Positions 8,208-18,775 of a DNA stretch of 64,000 nt are shown piece by piece (position 1 is the first letter of the stretch; each line of letters starts with the position of its first letter). The stretch is taken from NCBI RefSeq assembly GCF_002754375.1, contig NZ_PEFF01000001.1, positions 2,493,501 to 2,557,500 on the forward strand, in the 5' to 3' direction. The notes under the pieces were generated by a model, which had not been told where the DNA came from, did not search any database, and saw only the letters and a list, made by a program, of their open reading frames with translations. The translations under genes and the position numbers were made by a program. The DNA is from Variovorax sp. 54 (GTDB taxonomy: Bacteria; Pseudomonadota; Gammaproteobacteria; Burkholderiales; Burkholderiaceae_C).

Positions 8208-8612
8208 TCAGGGCCGGATCACGCGCTCCGGCGATTCCTCGTACGGCGGGCTGTAGATCACCAGCACGCGCACCGGCTCGTCGCTCACCACCGTGAAGGT
8301 GTGCATCGCGTCGGCCGGAAAAAAGCAGCTGTCGCCGGGGTGCAGCTCCTGCCGCTGGCCGCCCACCTCGGCGACCGCGCGGCCTTCGAGCATGTAGCAG
8401 ACCTGTTCGATGCCCGGGTGCGCATGCGGCAGCGCGCCCTTGCCCTTCTGGATGTGGCCCACGAGCACTTCGAGCTGCTTGGCGCCCACCGTCTCGGGGC
8501 CGATGAGCCGCTTGTTCAGCGTGCCGGTGTGGTTGGCCGGGTGGTAGCCGGTGATCTCGTCCTCGCGGACGAAGTAGCGCGCAGCAGCGGTTGCGGTGGC
8601 GGTTGCAGTCAT
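8208..8612 (-). CDS. Cupin domain protein
   Basis: Single-domain cupin of 134 residues. Motif 1 is visible as PHAHPGIEQVCYMLEGRAVAE (residues about 63-83) and motif 2 as LHPGDSCFFPADAMHTF, which supply the His/Glu metal ligands. Such proteins may be dioxygenases, isomerases or ligand-binding modules; the activity is not predictable. Its ATG overlaps the IclR stop (ATGA), so it is coupled to the regulator and may act on the pathway's substrate or inducer. Confidence 0.85.
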   Translation of the reverse strand: MTATATATAAARYFVREDEITGYHPANHTGTLNKRLIGPETVGAKQLEVLVGHIQKGKGALPHAHPGIEQVCYMLEGRAVAEVGGQRQELHPGDSCFFPADAMHTFTVVSDEPVRVLVIYSPPYEESPERVIRP

Positions 8613-9358
8613 CGGGGGTTCTCCGTCTTGGGTTCGATGGCGAGGCAGGCCGAGCGCAGCATCGCCGCGATGTCGTCGATGCGCGCTTCCATGCGGTAGC
8701 GCGGACCGGCCACCGAGATCGCATAGGCCTCGCCGCCGATGCGCAGCGGCCAAGCCAGGCCGATCAGGTCGGGAATGCTTTCGCCCAGGTTGCCGTACCA
8801 GCCGCGTGCGGCGCCGCGCTGCAGCTCGGTCTCGATGGCGTCGGCGGTGGTGAGCGTGGCGTCGGTCAGGGGCGTGAGCGTCATGCCGTCGAGCCGCTTG
8901 CGGCGCGCCTCGGGCGCGAGCGTGGAGAGCAGCGCGCGGCCCATCGAGTTGGCGTACGCGGGGCGCGTTTCGCCCGACTCGGCCGTGTAGCGGATGCGCT
9001 GCGGCGCGCTCAGCACGTCGAGGTAGACGACGTGCTCCGCATCGCGGAACTTGCCGAACACCACCGTTTCGCCCGCGGCGTCGCGCAGTTCTTCGAGCGT
9101 GGCCTTCACCCGGTCCAGCACCGGGTCGTGCGCGGCGATGACCTGCGCCATCGCCAGCAACCGGCCCGTCGGGTAGTAGCCTTGGCGGCGGCCGGTCTCG
9201 TACATGTAGCCCTGCTCTTCGAGCGTGCGGATGAGGCCGAGGCAACTGGACACGGGCATGTCGAGCAGCCGCGCCATCTCGGACAGGGCCAGCGGCTGCT
9301 TCTCCCGGGCAAAGAGCTCGACGATCTCGATCACGCGAAACGCTGTTTTCACAACCAT
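8609..9358 (-). CDS. IclR family transcriptional regulator
   Basis: DNA-binding regulator of 249 residues. Residues 1-60 form the winged helix (ALSEMARLLDMPVSSCLGLIRTL). The rest is the IclR effector domain, with GETVVFGKF, YANSMGRALLSTL and the C-terminal GGEAYAISVAGP block. IclR proteins bind small organic acids and usually control the adjacent catabolic genes. It is first in the cupin-Bug-CoA-transferase-dehydrogenase run, so it probably regulates that set. Inverted sequence around its start codon (9345-9385) may be its operator. Confidence 0.92.
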   Translation of the reverse strand: MVVKTAFRVIEIVELFAREKQPLALSEMARLLDMPVSSCLGLIRTLEEQGYMYETGRRQGYYPTGRLLAMAQVIAAHDPVLDRVKATLEELRDAAGETVVFGKFRDAEHVVYLDVLSAPQRIRYTAESGETRPAYANSMGRALLSTLAPEARRKRLDGMTLTPLTDATLTTADAIETELQRGAARGWYGNLGESIPDLIGLAWPLRIGGEAYAISVAGPRYRMEARIDDIAAMLRSACLAIEPKTENPR

Positions 9359-9385
9359 GAAGAAATTTTCTCGTATGTGAAAAAC
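9345..9385. promoter_or_regulatory. Candidate IclR operator
   Basis: GTTTTCACA at 9345-9353 and TGTGAAAAAC at 9376-9385 are inverted copies (one extra A), bracketing AGAAATTTTCT at 9361-9371, a near-palindrome. The block spans the IclR start codon at 9358. AT-rich palindromes of this kind are typical IclR-family targets, so autoregulation is plausible but unproven. Confidence 0.4.
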
Positions 9386-9451
9386 AAAAGCGTCGGGGTT
9401 TTCCCCCGCCGGCCGCGTTTCAGCCGGTTCATCGTCGTCGGCGCAGGGGCG

Positions 9452-10372
9452 TCAGTAGCCCCGGACGGGATCGACGATGCCGGCGATCGGCAGGCCCTGC
9501 TCCATCGCGCGGATCTTCCCGGCGATCTGGGCGATGGACTCCTCGCGCAGCGTGCGTGCCGAGCCGTGCGGCGTCACGGTGATCTTCGGGTGGCGCCAGA
9601 AGGCGTGGTCGGCCGGCAGTGGCTCGACCTGGAACACATCGAGCGTGGCGCCCGCGAGCTGGCCGGCGTCGAGCAGCGGGATCAGGTCGTCTTCGACCAG
9701 GTGGCCGCCGCGCGCAATGCTGATGAGGTAGCCCTCGGGCTTGAGCTTGCCCAGCGTGGTGCGGTTCAGGATGCCGCGCGTGGACTCGGTCAGCGGCAGC
9801 AGGTTGACCAGCACGCGCGTGGAGGCCAGGAAGTTGTCGAACTGCGCCTCGCCGCTGAACACCTGCACGCCGTCGAGCGTTTTGGGCGAACGGCTCCAGC
9901 CGAGCACCGGAAATTCGAACTGCGCCACGGCCTTGGCCACGCGCTCGCCGAGCACGCCCAGGCCCATGATGCCGACCGGAAAGTCGCGCCGCAGCTTCGG
10001 CTTGCGGTAGCTCCACTTGCCCTCGCGCGCATCGGCCTCGTACACGTCGAACTCGCGGAAGTGGCGAATGAGCGTGTGGCACACGTACTCGGCCATCTGC
10101 ACCGACATGCCCGCGTCGTCGAGCCGCACGATGCGCGTGTGCGCCGGCACCTTGAGCTTGAGCAGCGCATCGACGCCCGCGCCGATGTTGAACAGGCCGC
10201 GCAGGTCGGGCTGCTCGTCGAGAAACTGCTGCGGCGGCGCCCACACCACGCCATGGTCGGCCTGCGGCGCGCCGGGCGCCCAGGCTTCGATGGTGGCATC
10301 GGGGAGTTCAGCCTTGAGCCCGTCGATCCAGGCGTCGGGGCGGTTGTCGGTGAGGTAGACAGAAATTCGCAT
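9452..10372 (-). CDS. ghrA: Glyoxylate/hydroxypyruvate reductase A-type D-2-hydroxyacid dehydrogenase
   Basis: NAD(P)H-dependent reductase of 306 residues that converts glyoxylate or hydroxypyruvate to the hydroxy acid. It has the Rossmann glycine motif GIMGLGVLGERVAKA. The catalytic Arg lies in ISIARGGHLVEDDL, the Glu in DVFQVEPLP, and the His in TVTPHGSART. The GhrA subgroup is suggested by the length and the N-terminal part with LFNIGAGVDALL. A monocistronic unit is likely: the upstream neighbour is divergent and the IclR gene is about 90 bp away. Confidence 0.88.
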   Translation of the reverse strand: MRISVYLTDNRPDAWIDGLKAELPDATIEAWAPGAPQADHGVVWAPPQQFLDEQPDLRGLFNIGAGVDALLKLKVPAHTRIVRLDDAGMSVQMAEYVCHTLIRHFREFDVYEADAREGKWSYRKPKLRRDFPVGIMGLGVLGERVAKAVAQFEFPVLGWSRSPKTLDGVQVFSGEAQFDNFLASTRVLVNLLPLTESTRGILNRTTLGKLKPEGYLISIARGGHLVEDDLIPLLDAGQLAGATLDVFQVEPLPADHAFWRHPKITVTPHGSARTLREESIAQIAGKIRAMEQGLPIAGIVDPVRGY

Positions 10373-10457
10373 GGCGGCATCTTAGGGGCCCTCGGCTTGT
10401 TCCGCTGAGCGCCATCTCCTATGCTCGACCGCATTCAGCCACCAAAGAGACACCCAA

Positions 10458-10772
10458 ATGATCAAAGTCAGCGTGATGTACCCCCACACCCCCGGCGCAC
10501 GGTTCGACCACGACTATTACCGCGACCAGCACATGCCCATGCTCAAGGCCCGCATGGGCGACGCCTGCCTCTCGTACACCGTCGACAAGGGCCTGGGCGG
10601 CGGCGCACCGGGTTCGCCGCCCACCTACGTCGGCATGTGCCACGTGTTCGCCGACTCGGTCGAGTCCTTCCAGAAGGCCTTCGGCCCGCACATGAAGGAG
10701 ATCATGGGCGACGTGAAGAACTACACCGACATCGCGCCGGTGATGCAGATCAGCGAAGTGGTGGTGGGCTGA
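10458..10772 (+). CDS. EthD family protein
   Basis: Small dimeric alpha/beta-barrel protein of 104 residues. It begins IKVSVMYPHTPGARFDHDYY and has RDQHMPMLKARMGD, the EthD-domain signature. EthD is needed for ethyl tert-butyl ether degradation, but most homologues, including short ones like this, have no known reaction. It stands alone between a divergent reductase and a convergent lipoprotein gene. Confidence 0.88.
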   Translation: MIKVSVMYPHTPGARFDHDYYRDQHMPMLKARMGDACLSYTVDKGLGGGAPGSPPTYVGMCHVFADSVESFQKAFGPHMKEIMGDVKNYTDIAPVMQISEVVVG

Positions 10773-10791
10773 CGCACCACTGCGCTTCTGA

Positions 10792-10821
10792 CCGGACGGC
10801 CCTTACGCCTTGCCCGTCCGG
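10792..10821. terminator. Candidate bidirectional stem-loop between convergent genes
   Basis: CCGGACGG at 10792-10799 pairs with CCGTCCGG at 10814-10821. It lies between the EthD and DUF4349 genes, which converge, and overlaps the end of the latter. There is no clear T-run, so it is a weak terminator candidate. Confidence 0.4.
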
Positions 10822-11771
10822 CGGCGGCGCCACAGCACCCGCACCAGCCATCCCACGGGCAGCACCACCAGCAGCAGCCACGGCAGCGCTGCGGCCACGA
10901 AGGTGATGAGCGCACCCACGCTTTCGGCCAGCACGTCGCCCGCGTTGCGCAGCGCGTGCGCCATCGGGCTGTAGCCGTCGCTGCTGCTCACCAGCGCGCG
11001 CTTGGGCGTGAACTGGATCTGGATGTGCTGCTTGCTGGTCTGCTGCGCCAGCACCTTGCGCTGGGTGGCGATGGCGTCGAGTTCGGCCTGCGTGTCCGAC
11101 AGCGTGCGCTGGATCGCCAGCAGGTCGGCCATGGTGCGCTTGGTGACGGTGTCGCGCAGCATGACGCGCAGGCTGTCGCGGAACTCGGTGCGGTTCTTGA
11201 TGCGGGCCTCGACGTCGATCACCTCGGAGGTCTTGTCCTCGCTGGTGGTGGTGTGCGAGACCACGTTCGCCACACCGGCCAGGCCGCCGAGCAGCTTGTC
11301 GACGTCGGCGGGTTCGACGCGCATTTCGAGCAGGGCGTTGCCCGGCTGCTGCGGCGTCTCGCGCAGCAGCGACGACGACAGCAGCTCGCACTTCAGCGTG
11401 CCGCACAGGTCGCGCACTTTGCCCCAGGCATCGGCCAGCTGTTCCGCCGGCACTTCGACGTTCAGGTCCTGCCGCACGGCGAGGAAGCGCTGCAGCGCGG
11501 TCTCGCCGCTGCCCTGCCGCGCCTCGTCGGACTGCGACGCGGCGATCTCGGCCTGCGGCGCGCGCGCCCTCTGTTCTTTCATGGCCATGCCGCCGCCGTA
11601 GCCCATCGGCGGTGCCGGCATGGGCGCAGAGGCCGGCGCGGCCGATTCGGGCCCGCGCGGGCGGTCGCAGCCAGCCAACGACAGCGCGGCAGCCAGGGCC
11701 AGCAAGACAGCGCCTGCGCGGTGGCGCACGGCGGCGCGAGGTGTCGACACGGAAAGGGTGCGGCGGATCAT
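10803..11771 (-). CDS. DUF4349 domain lipoprotein
   Basis: Exported membrane protein of 322 residues. An N-terminal signal ends in LSLAGC, a lipobox that predicts lipidation of the cysteine near residue 35. A low-complexity Pro/Ala/Met linker follows. The DUF4349 core contains RQDLNVEVPAEQLADAW and VEARIKNRTEFRDSL, with a helical stretch around residues 215-245. A transmembrane helix near residues 285-308 (FVAAALPWLLLVVLPVGWLV) and a basic tail end the protein. The function of the family is unknown; its fold resembles parts of envelope or anti-sigma factors. Confidence 0.85.
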   Translation of the reverse strand: MIRRTLSVSTPRAAVRHRAGAVLLALAAALSLAGCDRPRGPESAAPASAPMPAPPMGYGGGMAMKEQRARAPQAEIAASQSDEARQGSGETALQRFLAVRQDLNVEVPAEQLADAWGKVRDLCGTLKCELLSSSLLRETPQQPGNALLEMRVEPADVDKLLGGLAGVANVVSHTTTSEDKTSEVIDVEARIKNRTEFRDSLRVMLRDTVTKRTMADLLAIQRTLSDTQAELDAIATQRKVLAQQTSKQHIQIQFTPKRALVSSSDGYSPMAHALRNAGDVLAESVGALITFVAAALPWLLLVVLPVGWLVRVLWRRRRTGKA

Positions 11772-11830
11772 CAGGACTCCTTGAAAAGAATGACTACCAC
11801 CGCTGATACGAACCAGCGGCCCGAACGGGG

Positions 11831-13834
11831 TTAAACCGCCGCCGCAGCCATCCGCAACAATTCGTCGCCTTCCGCCACCTGCTCGCCCGGCGAGAACATC
11901 AGTTCTTCCACGATGCCGTCGGCCGGCGCGGCGATGGTGTGCTCCATCTTCATGGCTTCCATCACGGCCAGCGGCTGACCGCGGCTGACCTTGTCGCCGG
12001 CCTTGACCGCGAAGGACACGACCTTGCCGGGCATCGGCGCCGTGAGGCGGCCGCCTTCGGCCTGGGTGTCGCCCGCGTGGGCGAGGCGGTCGATGGCCGT
12101 GAGGCGCGTGGCGCCCTTCGACGCGAACACGTGGGCGGTCGCGCCGTCCAGGTGCACGTCGAGGGTCTGGCGCGTGCCGGCGAATTCGAGCTCGAACTCA
12201 CCCGTGGGAAAGCGGCCGACCGTCAGCGGGCCATTCACGCCGCCCACCTCGAGGTTCAGGCCGCCGTCGCGGCGGTAGGTCAGCAGCGCGCTGTGCTCGG
12301 CGCCGCGGAACTCGAAGTCGAAGCGGCGCTTGTACTCGCCGTGCGCGCGCCAGCCGTCGCGACGCTCGAAGGGGTCGGGCACGCCGACCGGCGCTTCGGT
12401 GACCAGCGTGCGCGTGATGGCGGCAGCGGCGGCCAGCGGCAGGCCCAGCGGCTCGCGGTCGAACAGCACGGCGCGCTCGCGCTCGATAAGCGCGGTGTCG
12501 AGGTTGGCCTTCGAGAACGACTCGGTCGCCAAAATGCCGCGCAAAAACTGCACGTTGGTCGACACGCCCACGATCTGCACCTGCGCCAGCGCGGCGTCGA
12601 GCCGGGCCAGCGCTTCGGCGCGCGTGCTGCCGTGCACGATGAGCTTGGCGATCATCGAGTCGTAGAAGGGCGAGATCTCGCCGCCCTCGCGCACGCCGTC
12701 GTCGATGCGCACGCGGCTGCGCTGGAACGCCGTGGCCTGCGGCTTGCGGTACACGCGCAGGGTGCCGGTGGCGGGCAGGAAGTTGTTGTCGGGGTTCTCG
12801 GCGCAGATGCGCGCTTCGATGGCGTGGCCGTGGATCTGCAGTTCCGATTGCTTGGCAGGCAGCGGCTCGCCCGAAGCCACGCGCAATTGCCATTCGACGA
12901 GGTCGAGGCCGGTGATCGCTTCGGTCACCGGGTGCTCCACCTGCAGGCGCGTGTTCATCTCCATGAAGAAGAAGTTCATCTCGCCGCCTTCGCGCTGCTC
13001 CACGATGAATTCCACCGTGCCAGCACCCACGTAGTTCACGGCGCGCGCAGCGGCCACCGCCGCATCGCCCATTTCCTTGCGCATCGCCTCGGTCATGCCG
13101 GGCGCGGGCGCTTCTTCGAGCACCTTCTGGTGGCGGCGCTGCACCGAGCAGTCGCGCTCGAACAGGTAGACGTAGTTGCCCTGCGTGTCGCCGAACACCT
13201 GGATCTCGATGTGGCGCGGGCGCTGCACGTACTTCTCGATCAGCACCGCGTCGTCGCCGAAGCTGTTGATGGCTTCGCGCTTGCACGAGGCCAGCGCGGC
13301 CTCGAAGTCGGCGGCCTTGTCGACCGCGCGCATGCCCTTGCCACCGCCGCCGGCGCTGGCCTTGATGAGCACCGGGTAGCCGATGCGGTCGGCCTCGCGC
13401 TGCAGCAACGCCGGGTCCTGGTCGTGGCCGTGGTAGCCGGGCACCAGCGGCACGCCGGCCTTTTCCATCAGCTGCTTCGACTCGGCCTTCAGGCCCATGG
13501 CCTTGATCGCCGAGGGCGGCGGGCCGATGAAGGCCAGGCCGGCGTCGGCGCAGGCCTGCGCGAACTCTTCGTTCTCGCTGAGGAAGCCGTAGCCCGGGTG
13601 CACGGCTTCGGCGCCCGTGGCCTTGGCGGCTTCGAGGATCTTTTCCCAGCGCAGGTAGCTGTCCTTCGGGGCGCTGCCGCCGAGGTACACCGACTCGTCG
13701 CAGGCGCGCACATGGTTGGCATGCGCGTCGGCATCGGAGTACACGGCCACGGTGCGGATCGCCATGCGACGGGCCGTTGCTGCAACACGGCAGGCGATCT
13801 CGCCACGGTTGGCGATCAGGATCTTCTTAAACAT
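11831..13834 (-). CDS. liuD: Methylcrotonyl-CoA carboxylase, biotin-containing alpha subunit
   Basis: ATP-dependent biotin carboxylase plus biotin carrier, 667 residues, which with LiuB carboxylates 3-methylcrotonyl-CoA in leucine catabolism. Residues 1-450 are biotin carboxylase, with KILIANRGEIACRV, the glycine loop KASAGGGGKGMR and EMNTRLQVEHPVTE. A linker follows. The C-terminal 75 residues are the biotinyl domain, with the AMKM site (VMEAMKMEHT). It is last in the liu operon; its start overlaps the end of the DUF4126 gene by eight bases. Acetyl/propionyl-CoA carboxylases look alike, and the liu context decides the call. Confidence 0.94.
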   Translation of the reverse strand: MFKKILIANRGEIACRVAATARRMAIRTVAVYSDADAHANHVRACDESVYLGGSAPKDSYLRWEKILEAAKATGAEAVHPGYGFLSENEEFAQACADAGLAFIGPPPSAIKAMGLKAESKQLMEKAGVPLVPGYHGHDQDPALLQREADRIGYPVLIKASAGGGGKGMRAVDKAADFEAALASCKREAINSFGDDAVLIEKYVQRPRHIEIQVFGDTQGNYVYLFERDCSVQRRHQKVLEEAPAPGMTEAMRKEMGDAAVAAARAVNYVGAGTVEFIVEQREGGEMNFFFMEMNTRLQVEHPVTEAITGLDLVEWQLRVASGEPLPAKQSELQIHGHAIEARICAENPDNNFLPATGTLRVYRKPQATAFQRSRVRIDDGVREGGEISPFYDSMIAKLIVHGSTRAEALARLDAALAQVQIVGVSTNVQFLRGILATESFSKANLDTALIERERAVLFDREPLGLPLAAAAAITRTLVTEAPVGVPDPFERRDGWRAHGEYKRRFDFEFRGAEHSALLTYRRDGGLNLEVGGVNGPLTVGRFPTGEFELEFAGTRQTLDVHLDGATAHVFASKGATRLTAIDRLAHAGDTQAEGGRLTAPMPGKVVSFAVKAGDKVSRGQPLAVMEAMKMEHTIAAPADGIVEELMFSPGEQVAEGDELLRMAAAAV

Positions 13835-14498
13835 TCGGAGTGTCTCCCGGAGGATTCTTTTTCAGTTGAAAGGCGGACGTGACGCCCGGATCGGGCCGGC
13901 CACTGAAGATGCGTGCCACGCGGCTGAACAGCGCGCGCAGAAAACGCCAGCTCTTGCGGATGAGCCACACGCTGAGCACGAGCACGAAGACGAACAGCAC
14001 CAGAAAGACCAGCGGATGCGCCACCGCGAGCCACAGCCCGGCCGGCACCATCGAGTCTTCGACCAGCGAGGCACCGACGTTCGAGAACGGCTCGGGCGAG
14101 GTGTTGATGGCCGCGCGCGTGGTGGCCTTGGCCGCATGCGCCGTGGCCGCAAAGCCGCCGCCCAGCAGCGCCGCCACGACGGCCATCGCGCCATGGTCGG
14201 CACCGAACACGCTGGCCGCGAGCGCCGCACCGGCGGGGATGCGGATGGCGGTGTGCACCACGTCCCAGAGCGAGTCGAGGCCCGGGATCTTGTCGGCGAA
14301 GAACTCGACGAACACCATGAAGCCGCTGACCGCGAGCACGATCGGATGCGCGAGCATCTGCAGCCCCGAAGGCAACGGCACCCAGCCGAAGTAGCCGACC
14401 AGGCCGGTCAGCAGCACGACGAGGTACAGACGCACGCCGCTGGCCCAGCCGATGGCGGCGGCCAGTGCGAGCAGTTGCGGCATGTCGAGTGCGTTCAT
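13827..14498 (-). CDS. DUF4126 membrane protein within the liu operon
   Basis: Integral membrane protein of 223 residues with about five hydrophobic segments. The DUF4126 marks are GWASGVRLYLVVLLTGLVGY near the start, FADKIPGLDSLWDVVHTAIR and INTSPEPFSNVGASLVED. ATG 14498 is preferred over upstream in-frame starts that have no homologous sequence. It sits between liuC and liuD and overlaps the latter, so it is co-translated with leucine-pathway enzymes. The family has no known function. Confidence 0.85.
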   Translation of the reverse strand: MNALDMPQLLALAAAIGWASGVRLYLVVLLTGLVGYFGWVPLPSGLQMLAHPIVLAVSGFMVFVEFFADKIPGLDSLWDVVHTAIRIPAGAALAASVFGADHGAMAVVAALLGGGFAATAHAAKATTRAAINTSPEPFSNVGASLVEDSMVPAGLWLAVAHPLVFLVLFVFVLVLSVWLIRKSWRFLRALFSRVARIFSGRPDPGVTSAFQLKKNPPGDTPNV

Positions 14499-14517
14499 GG
14501 CGGTCCTTGGTGGGCTG

Positions 14518-15312
14518 TCAGCCGGCGAGCCAGGACGGCTTGCGCTTCTGCAGGAAGGCCTGCACGCCCTCACGGCCTTCGTCGCTCGAACGGATGTCGG
14601 CGATGCCTTCGACGGTCTTGGCGATGAGTGCGCTGTCGATCTCGCGGCCGGCCACGTCGGCGATCAGCTGCTTGCAGGCGCGCACGGCGGCGGGGCTGGC
14701 GCCGGTGAGCGCCTTCAGCAGCTCGTCGACCTTGGCGTCGAGCGCGTCGGCGGCCACCACTTCATGCACGAAGCCGATGCGGTGCGCCTCGGCGGCGGTG
14801 AAGCGCTCGGCCGTGAGGAAGTAGCGCTGCGACGCGCGCGGGCCCATGGCGCGCAGCACGTACGGGCTGATGGTCGCGGGCACGAGGCCGATCTTCACTT
14901 CGCTGAGGCAGTACCAGGCGGTGTCGACGCTCACGGCCATGTCGCACGCGGCCACGAGCCCCATGCCGCCCGCGTACACGTCGCCCTGCACGCGCGCGAT
15001 GGTGGGCTTGGGGCACTCGGCGATGGTGCGCAGCATGTCGGCCAGCTTGCCCGCGTCGGCGAGGTTCTCGTCCCGCGTGTAGTCGGCCATGCGGCGCATC
15101 CAGTTGAGGTTGGCGCCCGCGCAGAAGGCCGGGCCGTTCGCGCCGAGCACGACGGCCTTGACCTGCGGCGCAGCGCCGGCTTCGAGAAAAGCCTGCGTCA
15201 GCTCGGCGATCACGACGTCGTCGAAGGCGTTGCGTGCGTCGGGCTGGTCGAGCCAGATGCGTGCGACCGCGCCGTCGATGGCGAGGTTCAGCTTGGTGAA
15301 GGTGCTGCTCAT
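14518..15312 (-). CDS. liuC: Methylglutaconyl-CoA hydratase
   Basis: Enoyl-CoA hydratase/isomerase superfamily enzyme of 264 residues. It adds water to 3-methylglutaconyl-CoA to give HMG-CoA. The oxyanion-hole segment FCAGANLNWMRRMADY carries the ANLNWM sequence characteristic of this branch. The second segment is GDVYAGGMGLVAACDMAVS, and SEVKIGLVPATISPYV holds the catalytic Glu region. It lies 13 bp downstream of liuB in the operon, matching the pathway order. Confidence 0.94.
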   Translation of the reverse strand: MSSTFTKLNLAIDGAVARIWLDQPDARNAFDDVVIAELTQAFLEAGAAPQVKAVVLGANGPAFCAGANLNWMRRMADYTRDENLADAGKLADMLRTIAECPKPTIARVQGDVYAGGMGLVAACDMAVSVDTAWYCLSEVKIGLVPATISPYVLRAMGPRASQRYFLTAERFTAAEAHRIGFVHEVVAADALDAKVDELLKALTGASPAAVRACKQLIADVAGREIDSALIAKTVEGIADIRSSDEGREGVQAFLQKRKPSWLAG

Positions 15313-15325
15313 GCGGTGCCCCTCG

Positions 15326-16944
15326 TCACATGCGGAAGATGCCGAACTTCGGCTCTGGAATGGGCGCGTTGCGCGACGCCGCCAGGCCCAGTGCGAGCAC
15401 GCGGCGCGTGTCGGCCGGGTCGATGATGCCGTCGTCCCACAGGCGCGCGGTGGCGTAGTAGGGGTGGCCCTGGTCTTCGTACTGCTGGCGGATCGGCGCC
15501 TTGAAGGCTTCTTCTTCGTCCGCGCTCCAGCTGCCGCCCTTCAGTTCGATGCCATCGCGCTTCACGGTGGCCAGCACGCTCGCGGCCTGCTCGCCGCCCA
15601 TCACGCTGATGCGTGCGTTGGGCCACATCCAGAGGAAGCGCGGGCTGTATGCGCGGCCGCACATGCCGTAGTTGCCGGCGCCGAAGCTGCCGCCGATGAT
15701 GATGGTGAACTTGGGCACGTTGGCGGTGGCCACGGCCGTCACCATCTTGGCGCCGTGGCGCGCGATGCCTTCGTTCTCGTACTTGCGGCCCACCATGAAG
15801 CCGGTGATGTTCTGCAAAAACACCAGCGGAATCTTGCGCTGGCAGCACAGCTCGATGAAGTGCGCCCCCTTCTGCGCCGACTCGCTGAACAGGATGCCGT
15901 TGTTGGCGATGATGCCGACCGGCATGCCTTCGATCTCGGCAAAGCCGCAGACCAGCGTGGCGCCGAAGCGGGCCTTGAACTCGTGGAACTCGCTGCCGTC
16001 GACGATGCGCGCAATGATCTCGCGCACGTCGAAGGGCTTGCGCGTGTCGGTGGGGATCACGCCGTACAACTCCTCGCGCGGGAACTCGGGCGCGCGCACC
16101 GCAGCGCCGTCCGGCTTCTCAGCCGACTTCGCGTTGAGGTTGGCGACCGCCGAGCGTGCCAGCGCCAGCGCGTGCAGGTCGTTCTGCGCCAGGTGATCGA
16201 CCACGCCCGACAGGCGCGTATGCACGTCGCCGCCGCCCAGGTCTTCGGCCGACACGACCTCGCCGGTGGCCGCCTTCACGAGCGGCGGGCCGCCCAGGAA
16301 GATGGTGCCCTGGTTCTTCACGATGATCGATTCGTCGCTCATCGCCGGCACGTACGCGCCGCCGGCCGTGCACGAGCCCATGACCACCGCGATCTGCGGA
16401 ATGCCCTGGGCGCTCATGTTGGCCTGGTTGTAGAAGATGCGGCCGAAGTGGTCGCGGTCCGGAAACACCTCGTCCTGGTTCGGCAGGTTGGCACCGCCCG
16501 AGTCCACCAGGTAGATGCAGGGCAGGCGGTTCTGCTCGGCGATCTCCTGCGCGCGCAGGTGCTTCTTGACGGTCAGCGGGTAGTAGGTGCCGCCCTTCAC
16601 GGTCGCGTCGTTGCACACGATCATGCAGTCGACGCCGTTCACGCGGCCGATGCCGGTGATGATGCCGGCACCCGGTGCCGACTCGGCCCCCTTGCCGTCG
16701 AGGTACATCGCGTGCGCGGCCAGCGGCGCGATTTCGAGGAAGGGCGTGCCCGGGTCGAGCAGTTCGGCCACGCGGTCGCGCGGCAGCAGCTTGCCGCGCG
16801 CCGTGTGCTTGGCACGCGCGGCCTCGCCGCCGCCCTGCTCCACTTTGGCGAACTGCTTTTGCAGGTCATCGACCAGCGCGCGCATGGCCGCGGCATTCGC
16901 TTGGAAGTCTGCGGACCGGGCGTTGAGTTTGGTTTCGAGTTTGC

Positions 16945-16948
<4 letters not shown>
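15326..16948 (-). CDS. liuB: Methylcrotonyl-CoA carboxylase, carboxyltransferase beta subunit
   Basis: Carboxyltransferase of 540 residues that transfers CO2 from biotin on LiuD to 3-methylcrotonyl-CoA. Visible family features are [17 protein letters not shown], the N-domain with [35 protein letters not shown], and the C-domain with [15 protein letters not shown] and [20 protein letters not shown]. The start overlaps the ligase stop (ATGA). The long reading frame that continues beyond 16948 is the ligase gene in another frame. Confidence 0.95.
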
Positions 16949-18615
<1,667 letters not shown>

Positions 18616-18630
18616 CGTCTTGTCTCCTGT

Positions 18631-18754
18631 CTTGCTCCCTCTCCCCTGGGGGAGAGGGTTGGGGTGAGGGTGTGCGGCGCTGAATGAAGCACCGTGTTCG
18701 ACTCGATCGCTGCTGCCCTCACCCCCGCCCTCTCCCCCAGGGGAGAGGGAGCAA
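18631..18754. repeat. REP-like palindromic pair (CTCC/GGGG type), copy 2
   Basis: Arms 18631-18671 and 18714-18754 are inverted copies of about 41 bp with roughly three mismatches. Each holds the palindrome CTCTCCCCTGGGGGAGAG and a G-rich tail. They enclose a 42-bp spacer. The element fills the liuA to ligase gap, so it would appear as a large hairpin in the liu transcript. Confidence 0.8.
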
Positions 18755-18775
18755 GAGGGGGCAGCGGATTCATCC

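Noticed and set aside
11939..13882. Plus-strand open frame of 647 codons opposite liuD
   Set aside because: It is an antisense shadow of the biotin carboxylase gene; no ribosome site or domain supports it.
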